The notes below the pieces were generated by a model. That model saw nothing but the letters and a program-made list of their open reading frames with translations, ran no database searches and was not told where the DNA came from. A DNA stretch of 64,000 nt from assembly GCA_020536535.1 (NCBI GenBank), contig JAHLWZ010000847.1, positions 1 through 64,000 on the forward strand, read 5' to 3'. The position numbers were made by a program, and so were the translations under genes. This stretch comes from Pelomyxa schiedti. Lineage: Eukaryota > Evosea > Pelobiontida > Pelomyxidae. Positions 32,465 to 43,700 of the stretch are shown here, in pieces. The first letter of the stretch is position 1. The number at the start of each line of letters is the position of its first letter.

Positions 32465-34501
32465 TTATTCTGTTGGCACTTTCCTGGAATTGTCCAGGTC
32501 TGATCTGTTGTACTTTTCACGAACAAAAATAAGTGCAAATAGACAAAGAATGATGCTGGCTGTAACTAATGTATTTATGTAGCTGTAGGCAATATATGGT
32601 TCTACAAAGAGTACCACCTGTAAATGGGTGGATGGTAAGACGGGTTTTGTTTTGTGTCTGTATTGTAAAGGACCGCACCACACAAATTATGTTCATTACT
32701 AGAGTTAGGAATACTGCAGAAACCTCCTCAGGAGTTGGAAAAGTAGTTTCTGTGTAAACGTAAGTTACAAAAACCAATGGAAAACGTTAGAAACCTGCAC
32801 CCAGCTCGTAAAACAAAGGATTAGTACTTCCGAGACAAAGTCCGACTACAGAGATATTATTGAAGAAACTGAGAGTAGAAACAAACCAAGCGCTATAGCA
32901 ACGTAAACTGTATATATATTGCTTGGAATAAGTGGCTCATCAGAAAATACACTTGGCAAGCTGAGGGTAAACCACGTAAGAGCAAGTGTGCTCAAACCCA
33001 AAAGGATGAATAATAGCAGCTTGAATCTGCGAGCAAAGAACTTATCACCGAGGAATCCAACTAAAAGACCGCCAGTCATCGAAGCAACAGTGGCGCAGAA
33101 GCCAATCCACCCACATGTTGTCTGGGAGTAGCCAACCGGAGAGAGGATGATGGCAAATGACCCACTCCATGAATTGAACATTCCTAATATTAATTAGGTG
33201 CTAACTCACTGTTGGATCCCTAAGAGAATCGGAAAATACCTACTTGCCACCCTCCTATTGAGGCTATCAAAATAAATGCGGGCTTTTTTATTATAGATGG
33301 AATTTCTCGCAAAAAATCCATTGGAGAGGGACCTGGAGAACTGTTATCGCTTTACAAAGGAAGGGGTATGTACCCATGGATTTTCCTACTAGAAGAGCAC
33401 TTGAAGGGGTAGGAGGAAGTGGCGGACGTGCTGGAAAGTAGGAGGCAACCCAGATAAAAACGAGTAAAGCAATGATTGCCTCAATTATTAGCAAAACTGG
33501 GAGTGATGTTGCCTCAACGACATAGGGACCAATTAAAAAGCCTTCTTTCTGTTAGTATGAATAAAAAAAGCTACATGCTGGATACCAAGAGCGGAGCCTC
33601 CAGAGTTGCACAAAAAAGCTATGGCAGTGGCTGTTGTGCGTTGGTTTTGGGGAAACCACTAGTATTTCTCAGACGGAAAAAAGATGGGAGAGTGCAAGAA
33701 TACCGTGGCACTGAATTTCGATGGGCTGGCCAGAACAAGTGGCCCAACGGCACCATTGATTGCCTTCAGGGAAAATATCTTCATTAAAGTAGCACTTAAA
33801 GGTATTGCAGCTTACTTGCCCAACCATAATTATCCAGATCGAATACCACGAGTCAGGTGAAAACAATGATAAGCAGCGCCCTACCAAGTATTAAAATTGA
33901 GTGGTTGCAATGAATCAATACCAGATGCTGCCACTGCCACAAGTGCTGCTCCCAAAATAGTATTGAGTTGTAGTGCTTTCTAAAATATGTGGGGGAAAGA
34001 AAAAATCAGAGAGTGGAGCAGAGTAAAACCTAATAACCTGAAACCTTTGTGTTAAGAATCAAGCCAGCAACAAATACAAACTGTAAAAAGGTGAGGTGGG
34101 TGGCATTAAAGGCTGCAGAAATATAATGCCAACCGGAATATACATAATGCAACCACAAGCCAGCCACATGTTAATAACGGCATCAGTAGTGTGATAGTAA
34201 TTCTTAGCAGTGTCTGGGAAGAAAGCACCATTCAAGTAGGTAAATTAGCAACACTCTCACGGAACCTCACTCATTTACATATATTATTTCAGTAAGGAAA
34301 AAAACTTAAAGTAAGAGACTGGGTTTATGGAGAAGAATTACCAGCCACAGGACTGAAAGTAATCCACACCAAAGACTGGGTTGCAGAGAGGCAACAAAAC
34401 ACACCCAACAAGTACCACCGCCTAGGATACACCATGTACTCGCTCCCACGCCCCCCGGCTCGCACCAACGGCTGCTCCTCGTCCACGTACCGGGTGGCCA
34501 T
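32465..34501 (-). CDS. MFS transporter, SLC49A4/DIRC2-like
   Basis: A multi-exon minus-strand gene from ATG 34501 (MATRYVDEEQPLV..) to the stop at 32465-32467. Exon pieces carry typical membrane helices: WYLLGVFCCLSATQSLVWIT, AVINMWLACGCIMYIPVGII, GWIGFCATVASMTGGLLVGF and a last helix before FALIFVREKYNRSDLD. Order and style match the major facilitator superfamily, closest in my reading to the FLVCR/DIRC2 (SLC49) group, where the first helix carries an SLVW-like motif. SLC49A4-type proteins sit in lysosomal membranes and move small organic cations or vitamins; the substrate here is unknown. The cytosolic N-terminus has an acidic-Leu motif (EEQPLV) that could act in sorting. Introns are 40-130 nt. 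Confidence 0.65.
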
Positions 34502-34746
34502 GTACTCTGTGCACTTGATTTGTTTGAATAAAGTGTTTTCTTGTAGACATTTTCTTGTCTGTTGAACGGGCGCCGGGGAGTGCCGTAACTTACGGAATTG
34601 TTAATTGTTTGGGACAGTGATCCTAGATCTGAGATGTGGCCTGCGGGAGGCCGAGTTGGTAAAGAACAATAAGCTTCAAAAAGGGAAAATTGTTGTTTAT
34701 TTTTCTTGGTGGGTGTATGATATTGACGGGGTAGATAAGTGGGTGC

Positions 34747-36484
34747 TTAGAACGCCTTGTGCTCAAGAAGCATGTTGTTCTCTGGGCAGAGGCCAACGCA
34801 AGCCCTGAGGATGTTGACAATGCACTCTCTTTGCTTGGAAAGGGCATTGATGACTGGAGTGCCATGGGGTACAACTGGGGCCTTGAGGAGGTAGGAGAGA
34901 ACAGAGAGCACAGAGTCGAAGCGGTGGAATTCGGTGTCAACTCCCTCGCGTTTGTATGTGATACGGGTCATAAGTTCGGCAAGAACAACCAAGTCAAGCA
35001 TCACAGGGCCAGCAAGAAGAGAGTCCTCACAAGTGTTGTGGAGAACGATGCTACAACAAGTTAGTTATCGGAAACAACAATAGATTCACCGTACGTGTTG
35101 TGTCCACCCAAGAAAATCTGTGAAGTGTACTCATCAAGTGCCCTCTTGGAATCGCCGACGTAAGGAACATACTTGATAACAACGACGTGGTCTGGGTGCT
35201 CTCCAGGGGAATAGAGAAGCTGATTGGCAGCAACCATGTCATCAACGACGTTGCTCTTGCTGATTTCCTTGCTTCGGAATTGCTGGGGGGCAGACAAGTT
35301 GCGGCCATCATTGTTTCCAAGATGATTATAAGAAACAATGGAGCTGAGCTTAAGTCCGGCATTGACGAGGAACTCGGTAAGTACTGACTTCATCTTTGTT
35401 TGTCCGGTCTTGAAGTCATCTCCAGCAACAAAGGTATGGTGTTGGTGAGCAAGCTCGATAACACCAGGGACCAAAGTGTTTTGTGGGCTACCGTTGATGT
35501 AAGTAACATCCTCAAGTATGGCAGCAGTAGCAAAGATGGTTGATGGGGAAATTTCTGCCTCTCCTCTCCTGCGGCAATCGTTAGATTTTTGGTAAAAAGG
35601 GAAAAGAGATACTTGATAGAAGCCAATAGGTTTTCAGCAGTGTCATTAAGGCCAGGTCTGAGGGCACTGAACCTCTCTGTTGTTGCAGTCCACAAAATAA
35701 CAACTTTCTCAAGATGGTTCACTTCCTTGAAGTTTCGGATGTCGCGCCTGACTTGTTCAAGGTTCTCTTGCTTGGTGCCCTTCATCACGTTGTCAGCACG
35801 ATCAGCTTGGTTGGCTGCAATGAAGTCGGGATAGTAGATGCTGGGCATGGGCCGCATGTCTTGCATCAAGGGCCACAACTTGCGCTGAAGATCGATGTCA
35901 ACAACTTGGGCTCTCTTGAGGGCGCTGGCCATATCCATGCCAGAAATATCCCAGCCACCAATTACAAGATCACTTGGAGAAATCATTGGTAGTACAGTGT
36001 TGAAAGGAACGTGAACTTCATTGCCGTCGTCAGTGTTTCCCAAACGAATAGTGGAGCACTGGGTAAGAGAGCCAAAGTAGTTAGCAGTTTGGGTGCCGGT
36101 CTTGGTATCCCAGGTAAGATGGTGTCGATTGGCCAGAACTCCTGATGTAAGTGTGGTACCATTATTTCCTCCCCATCCAACAAGCAAGAGTCTGTAAAAA
36201 AAAAGTAATTAAAACACTGCTAAAACAGGGGGAAAATGTAGAAGAGAGGGGAAAAAAACATACCCAACACGAGGGACGGTCCTGACGGTCTTGAAAGTGT
36301 AAACCTTGGACTCGGGCTTGACGACCAAGTTTCCTGAGGCGTCCTTCAAAACGCGCGTGCTCTCGTACGAGTACCGAGACGTAATTTCGGTAGGTGTGTA
36401 CTGCACGTTAGGGGAGTCAACAGTGAAAGAGGTAGTGCCGGTAGCAGCGGAAGCGGTTGCTGTTGCGGTAGATGTTGTTGCCAT
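34747..36484 (-). CDS. INO1: inositol-3-phosphate synthase
   Basis: Four minus-strand exons (36484-36264, 36191-35613, 35568-35095, 35050-34747) give 525 residues, the usual eukaryotic length. The enzyme converts glucose 6-phosphate to 1D-myo-inositol 3-phosphate with NAD, the first step of inositol synthesis for phosphoinositides. Landmarks: NAD-binding [86 protein letters not shown] with active-site Lys residues, and [14 protein letters not shown]. The N-terminal 20 residues are Ala/Thr-rich and the C-terminus is standard ([14 protein letters not shown]). It is transcribed divergently from RAE1 across an 866-bp gap. Confidence 0.97.
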
Positions 36485-37350
36485 AGTAGTAGTTTAAATC
36501 GGTAGTGTAGATCTACGGTAGCTACAAGTCGTGGTATTGGTTGCCTGTTTCAAAAACTGCACAATGAAAAAAATAAAGAAAATGGCAGGAGAGCCGGGGA
36601 AACATGTTAGTATGTGGAAGTACGTGATGCTGGTTTTAAAAAAACGAAAACGAAAACGAAAACACGAAATTTGGGTAAGACCACGTAAAATAACAAAAAC
36701 GAAAAACAGACCTCTGGTCATACAACGTGGGGTCGAAGTCTTGGCTTGCTTTTTTACCAACACTAGGTGTTGATTGGTGCACGGGGAGGAATGACTTTTT
36801 AATAGTGAATCACTAATTGTGATTACCCTTCGTATAAAAGGGCTCCCAAGCTGCGTGTCACACGTCATAAAGTTTCATTTTCTTCCCCAACGAAAAAAAT
36901 CCCGATTGGCCAAATGTTTTTCCAGGGCCGAGAACCCGGCGATCTCTGTACCCAGTCCTCGTTTCTCGCCCGCGACGAGGGGTACGATTCGAATTCGATC
37001 ATGCGCGATCGTGGGCATGGGCTGCGGAAGAAAGATCAACCCAGAAGCCTTTTCCGCAGACCTCAGAACATTCCTTCCGTTTTTTATTTTGTTCCTCGGC
37101 CTTCCAAAAAAAGAAATACAGGTTGGGCTGGGCACTCTTTGGACTTAGAGTTCTTGGTTGTGGAGTACACCCCAATCTCCAGAATCACTCTGTGCACCAG
37201 TGCCAAACTGTCCTTGAGTCCTTTCTCCCTTCATAATTTGCGCATCTGTTGGCATTAGATCACCGAGAAACAATAAATTTCTGATTGCGAAAGGTTTAAA
37301 AGACTTTACGTTAACAAAGGGAAAAAAAAACAACCCAACAGATCCCGATA
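36485..37350. other. intergenic between divergent INO1 and RAE1
   Basis: No firmly supported gene is seen in these 866 bp, which should hold both promoters. Two weak small candidates exist: on plus, MGCGRKINPEAF (from 37018, possibly spliced near 37080), whose Met-Gly start would allow myristoylation; on minus, a 36-residue hydrophilic frame beginning at 37256. Neither has a recognisable domain. About 36644-36664 holds tandem GAAAAC hexamers. Confidence 0.35.
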
Positions 37351-38892
37351 ATGTTTACTGCTCCTGCAGCGCGCACGTTGTGCGGCAGTACGTCTTTTTT
37401 AACCCCATTCTAACGTGGATCTACGCTCCAGAGACGTGGAAGCGGTATTATTTGACGAAACCAGCGGCGCGGCAAGATCCAGCGGAACCGTTGGGGACTC
37501 CATTTCGAGTTTAGCGTGGTACGGCGAGGACTACGGCGCAGGTTTGTTTTCCTCCTTTTTTTCTGTGAGATCCGCGCAGATACTGTTGTTGGTGTTTGAC
37601 TTGTATCTTTGCAGCATCATGGTTATTGTCTGCATCGTGGGATGGTGCTGGCAGATTGTGGGAGGTGCAGCACGACACTTGTCAACCACTACTTCGCCAT
37701 GTTCTTCTTCCTTCAGTACTGAAACCCTGCCGCTATTTTAACTCTATTGACTTACTTTACAGAACCCTAAATCTCCCCCTTTATTAACTTGTGCTTGGGG
37801 TTCAGAGAACAGGGCTTTTACAGGTGGTGCTGATGGAGTTGCTAAGTGCTGGTCGATACAGGTTTCCTACATACATGAATGAAGAAAGTCTCTAAACTGA
37901 CTTTTCTTTCAGACAGGGCAAGCCGTGCAAGTTGCTGCCCACGAGCAACCTATTAGATCACTGAGGTGGTGCGAAAGTAGTGGTTCTGAGGGCTTACTGA
38001 TGACTGCTTCCTTGGTAGTCTTTGAGCTTTTAAACTAATTTAACACTGAAGATAACATAACGTCACAGGATCAGACATTAAAGTTCTGGGATCTAAGAAT
38101 GCCGTCAAATGAACCAGCCAATACTCTTTCTCTCCCAAACAGGCCGACTGCAGCAAGTGTATGCAAGCGTGTCCTGGCGGTCTCTGTTTTCTCCAGACCT
38201 GCCTCTGGTACTCCATCTTTGAACCTTCAAACACTTAACATAACTTTCCAGTTTTAATATACGACTTGAACAACCTCTCAACACCCTATGTAAAACGCGA
38301 AACTCCCCATAACCACCCCATCACCTCCATTTCACTGTTCCCGGATGCGACTGGATTCATTGGTGGGAGTATCGAAGGCCGCTGTGCTGTGCATCATGTT
38401 GCGGAAAGTGACAAATCCAAGAACTTTGTATTCAAGTGCCACAGATCAACAACACATGTACCCAAACTTATCCATTCAGTGCCGTAACCTGGACCTAGAT
38501 CTTCCCTGTCAATGATATCACCTTCCATAAAAGGTTAGGTACATTTGCCACCTGTGGATCTGATGGCTCCTTTGTGTTTTGGGATAAGGATTCTAGGATG
38601 AGGCTCAAACAGTCGGAGCAATCCCCTGCACCACTTACAGCATGCCAGCTCAATCAGACTGGAAATATATCCTTTTCCCTTTCCTCTTATGTTTTGTACT
38701 GTCCTTAACAGCAGTTCACCTCTTAGCCTACGCCATTGGTTATGACTGGGCTTCAGGCCCCACTGCTCTCGAGAGCCACAAAACCAAGGTTTTCATGCAC
38801 CCCATGTACCTTGTACCCTAACCAACTTTACACAGGTCTTCATCCATAAAACAAAACCAGAAGAAATCAACCCGAAACCAAAGAAGTTCTGA
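37351..38892 (+). CDS. RAE1: mRNA export factor RAE1/Gle2 (WD40)
   Basis: A WD40 beta-propeller of the nuclear pore that binds Nup98 and acts in mRNA export. Exons include 37351-37376, 37432-37541, 37615-37700, 37763-37861 and further ones to the stop at 38890-38892. Repeat phrases match RAE1 in order: GDSISSLAW, WLLSASWDGAGRLWEV, NPKSPPLLTCAW, FTGGADGVAKCWSIQTGQAV, HEQPIRSLRWC, SLDQTLKFWDLRMP, GFIGGSIEGRCAVHHV, NFVFKCHR, NDITFHKRLGTFATCGSDG and FVFWDKDSRMRLKQSEQ. The tail KPEEINPKPKKF parallels the basic RAE1 C-terminus. The N-terminal Gly-rich segment of animal RAE1 is shorter here. Its stop is only 11 bp from the stop of the convergent kinase gene. Confidence 0.88.
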
Positions 38893-38903
38893 ACAAAAAA
38901 CAT

Positions 38904-40292
38904 TTATTCTGAATTTGACAAAATTTTCTCCAACTCCTGTGCCACAACACTGAAATCTGGGTTTTTTTTTTTTTGTGTTTTTGCAGTGTAAGTGGTGACA
39001 AATAGGAAGAAAAAGAAGAACCTGGCCTTTGCTCAGGGTCCTGTGCCCAGCACGAGGAAATCAAAGTAGACAGTTCCTCAGGAAAGTCAGAGGGGAATTC
39101 TTTGCGCTTGGGAAGAATCAGAAAGTAGAAATTACAAGGGGAATGAGAAACCTTTCCGGAGGTGACGAATTCTATAATTTCTGTGATGGAATAAGGAGTG
39201 CATTTATTGGGAATGTGAAAAAAGAGAAGAGGAAGCATACTCCAGGTTGACGGGAATGAGGAGGGGGGGTACGGGTCAGGATCAACGAGAAGGCAGTAGG
39301 CTAAAAGTGCAAAACTGTGTTTTCAATTTGTGAGTAGAGAGCAAATTTCTAGCCTAAGAGGAGAAACCTGTACACATCAGAGGGCTTACTGTAAGACGCG
39401 TTGTTGAGTACTTCTGGGGCCATGAATGTGGGTGTCCCAACAGCAGCAGTCATGTTGGCACTTACAGTTTTTGAAGCAGACTTTGCCACATCACGGGTGG
39501 TACCAAAATCCGTGATTTTGCCACAAACATCGGAGTCCGGGTCTAAGGATGAGAGTAAGATATTGTCAGGCTTGAGGTCCCTGTGTATGATGCCACTCTA
39601 CAGATCATGGTTAAGTCTGCGGGAATGGAAGGGTAAAGTACTTGGTGCAAGAAGTTCATTCCTCTGGCACAATCGACAAGAATTTTTACTTTTTGCTTTC
39701 CATACAATTTTTTATGTTTCATGACATGCCCTAAACTACCAAGGGTCATGAATTCCTGCAGAATTTTAGTAATGGAAAGAAGGTAGATGAACAACTGTCA
39801 CTATGGAAAGCTGTTTCTTGAAATGTACAGCACCAATGAATTTAACTATCTGGATTGGTTTAGATTAATGGAGAAACTCGACTCGACAACCTGTGGGCAA
39901 TGGAGGCTCTCCATTGTTCGCACCTAGAGAGGGGTTTTGTTGAAGTACAATAGCTTTTAGAATGCTAACCTCACTGCAAAATTCATTGTAAACTTCCATG
40001 GAAATATCAGCACTTTTTAGAACCTGTGCCTGAGGTTTGTGCGGCAATGAAAACATCTTTAAAAAACCTTGACAGCTACATCCTGGCCACGCCATGTGCC
40101 TCTATATACAGTTCCAAACGACCCTGCCACCGTCAATGGATGAACTAAGAAAGAAGGAGAACCTTCGCCAACAGGTGGTTTCTGGAGGGTAATCTCCTCT
40201 GGATCTAAATGCGTCGACATTTTTGTCTCGACAACAAGAGGAATTTCGGTGTGCTGTATATCAATACGGCTATCAAAATTGGTTCCTTTCAT
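38904..40292 (-). CDS. TKL-family protein kinase
   Basis: A multi-exon minus-strand gene. The kinase domain is complete: glycine loop GEGSFGTVYRG (split by an intron inside GEG|S), VAVK Lys, EFMTLGSLGHVM hinge, ARGMNFLHQ, catalytic HRDLKPDN, DFG(TT), GTPTFMAPEVL and a C-terminal RPDFSVVAQELEKIL. HRD, DFG and APE are intact, so it should be active, most likely on Ser/Thr. The tyrosine-kinase-like family is inferred from LDPEEITLQKPPVGEG and RGTWRGQDVAVK, phrases typical of amoebozoan TKL kinases. Only about 37 residues precede the kinase domain, so it is a soluble stand-alone kinase. A TATAAATA box lies on the minus strand at about 40493-40500. It sits 473 bp beyond the end of the TIG receptor gene on the same strand. 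I found no in-frame splice joining the two. Confidence 0.85.
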
Positions 40293-40764
40293 TCATTTGA
40301 GAGAATTCCGTTGAGAAAATTCTACTACCACTGGCAGCTGCAAGAACAACAGAGGTGTCAAGCGCGGTTGTGCAGTGTACAACAAACTGGATTTTAATAT
40401 TTACAGTTTCTTTCTAGTTTAGGTGAGTACTTTAAAAATATGAACTACAGTACTTTGCGTAGAGTAGCTGTGCTCGGTTCAATGGCCAGCTTGTATTTAT
40501 AAGACCTGATGGTCAATATATCATAATGTCATATTGTGATTGGGAGGATTACTTTGGCGGGAAGAATTTGTATGTCATTTTTTTCTTCCCTGCATTTACA
40601 AGAGTGAAGGTTTGCGTATAGTCCTTTCCCACTGAGGCTTTGTGCCCGTGGAGTTCGAAGGCGAACTCTGAAATTGAACACTGCCCACAAAAATTAGACG
40701 GGGGCAAAACTCTACAAAACCACATTTAATACGAAGTCAGCTAGCAGGAAATGTCTACAGCAAG
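40293..40764. other. spacer between TIG receptor and kinase, with TATA box
   Basis: This 472-bp gap holds the kinase promoter. TATTTATA on plus (TATAAATA on minus, about 40493-40500) is the best core-promoter candidate. A short upstream frame (ATG near 40296 on minus) overlaps the kinase start. No gene is seen. Confidence 0.45.
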
Positions 40765-43700
40765 TTAGGGGGACGAAGAGTTATGAGTTTCGTACTGAGA
40801 GCCTTCTGTTTCGAATTTTTCAGCAGGAGAATCATCATCGAGGAAGAGAGTGGATAATGCTTGTCCAGAAGGTTTTCTATGTTGTGAAAAAAAGGTTATT
40901 TGATTTTAGACTTTTTATATATACCGCTTTTTCAGGTAAATTGCAGCAAGAATTGCTAAGCCAGCTAAAAGGCCAAAAAGCCCAACAGATATTCCAATAT
41001 ACAAGCCATAATCAATACTATCGATATCTGGTTGGTATCAGTTTTGTCAAGTAAATTTGTTTGCTATACTAAAGTTGAAAGAAAGCTGCTCTGTCAACTC
41101 GGCGCTATTTCCGTTGGTGTCCTTTGTGCAGCCCTCAATTAATGAGACCACACACATCATACTATCTCCCTTATCGTCGAAAATATCAAGGGAGTAGGTC
41201 TTGTTATCCAGATTCCATGGGTGGCAGTTGTTGACAGAACACCCGTCTGAGGTTTCAAAACAAGAGTCTTTTACACCTGTGACCAGTTCATCACATGTAA
41301 AGTTCACTGAAACAGATGGAGAATCTGATTGAGAGGCTCCCCCAGAAAACCAGCAAGTGGGTTTTTTCGTGTCATTGAAGTAAAAAAGGGAATAGGGCTT
41401 GGTATTTCTCACCCCATCCACAACTATCCTAACTGTGAGATTGTACCCCGAGCCTTTTTGCAGGGAGCATGATATGATTGAGTGATTTTGCACCATATTC
41501 ACGGGTTCGCATGCAATGGAATTATCAACTATGACTGTGATGCGGCTAGCAGTTGTCCCAAAGTTTGTACCTAATTTGATGTAACTCTCGAGTTGATGTA
41601 CAGGAAAGTAGCACCTGTTATGGTTGAAACACCACCATCATTTCCAACAGTAGTCATATCTTGAATTTCAGGGGCTGGAAGGTGTAAAATTGGGGTATTT
41701 TGTATTGTAATTCTACCTGCATATGAAAACGTATTCAACGAAGCTGTAAGAGTGTTCTGGGATCTTGGTACATATACGTAGAGGATTGGAGACCCTGTGC
41801 CCTCAGGGGCATGGCATTGGATTTGAGTGTGGTCAACTGTGACTCGGGCACCCTGGCATTCAGAGTTTCCAATCTTTACTGCTACATCGGTACAACTCGG
41901 ACCGAAATTTGTTCCAGATATGTTAATGAGCATCCCTGTTGTTGATGGTTGATTTGCCCAGGATACCGTAGGAGCTGTTTGTGGAAAATTTTTTAATTCT
42001 AAGTCCATGGAGAATTCATGGAGAAACCTTGGTAAGTGAAAACATTGCTGCTACCTCTAGTAGGTGTTCCAGAGCAAGGAACTTCAACGGATACGTGAAG
42101 AGAAGGGCCAGCACCAACTGGTGCAATGCACTCAATGCGTGTATGATTTATCACCAACGCATTTGTGCAATTGCGTGCTATGGAGCATACATCTATTACT
42201 GTCACACAGGCATCAGTACCAGTGGGACCAAAATTGGAGCCAGAGAGTGTTACAACTGTGCCACCAGATGTTGGGGGAGAAGGATAAACTGAATGAATCT
42301 CTGGGTCTTTTTTTAAATAAAGCTGAGATGTAATTTAGGCAAAGATTTCGCTATACCTTTGTACCAAAAAACTTCTGCACTACCGGAAAGCCTGTGGTCT
42401 GAGTCATTATTATATACAGTTACAGTCACAGATTGGGAGGCACCAACACCCTCGGGAACAATGCACTGGATCTGAGTGTGGTTTTTGATAACTGTTGCAT
42501 TCCGGCAGCTTTTCCCCCCAATTAAGACATCAACAGGAGTTCCCGCCTCACCAAAATTTGAACCAACTATATTCGTGACTATGTTGCCAGTGGTTGGAGT
42601 TGACTGGCCGTAAGAAACCTGTGGTGCTGAAGACAAGTTATTAGTTGCACTCACACGCAAATTATGCATACGGAGATATGAAAAGCTCCATGTATCATTT
42701 TGTGAAAATGTGGCATTCTCAGAAAGTGCAGGGACATGAACAATAAGATCATACCCCTTCCCCACCCCAACTGGTGGATAGCACGTTATACAAGTCTCAG
42801 AAATTACAACGCTACTGCATTCTTGCCCCTTCACCATAACTGAGGCACTTGTACCAAAATTGGTTCCATAAATTTGTGTTGTTGTTGTTCCATCGGTGCT
42901 TGCCATTGTAACAGCAGCTATTTTTGGTGCTTGATGTAATGTTAAACAAGAAATTTCTGTGTGAATGGAAACCTGAATAATGCCAGAAATATGTATTGCT
43001 CATCTGTCCAGAAGAGTTGACCTGAGCTGAATGGAGACCCTCACTATGCCCAACTTTCAGAACGATGCAAGTAGAGTTGTAGATGTAAGAAACTCGAGAA
43101 GTGAAGTTATCCAAAATAACAAACACAGGTCTGGTGCCACCTGGCCCAAAGTTTGATCCCTACACCAGACGTCAAACACTTTCTTGAACTGAGCAGGAAT
43201 ACCCAAATGATGAGCGGAGAGCCTGCTGCTGTTGAGGGTTCATTTGTAAACTCAATTGCAGGACCTTCACAGTGTCAATGCAAGCATTGCGTTATCTCGA
43301 ACTCTCACCTGAATAACTGAAGCCATAGAAACTGGCACATGTCCCATTTGTTTGGGGAACACATACCTCTAATAGAAGTCCTGCACCATACCCGGGTTCA
43401 ACATCACAGGAGATTACAGTATCAGCCACAGTCACAATAGCATTTTTACATAAAACACCGCCAATAGTCACCATGGCAGGTGAATTAGCAGGCCCAAAAT
43501 TGGTGCCACTAATGTACGTTTTACCTCCAGAGGTAGCCACTTTTGAGGAATTAACGATGGTAGGACCTGGAAAAAAGTGAATAAACTTTCAAATGACCAG
43601 TAGCTACCTTCATAGCAGAATACAGGAAAACTTTGAGGGGGGCCAGATAAGTGGACAATTACTGGTAGATGACACCCACAACCAGGAGGTGAAATACAAG

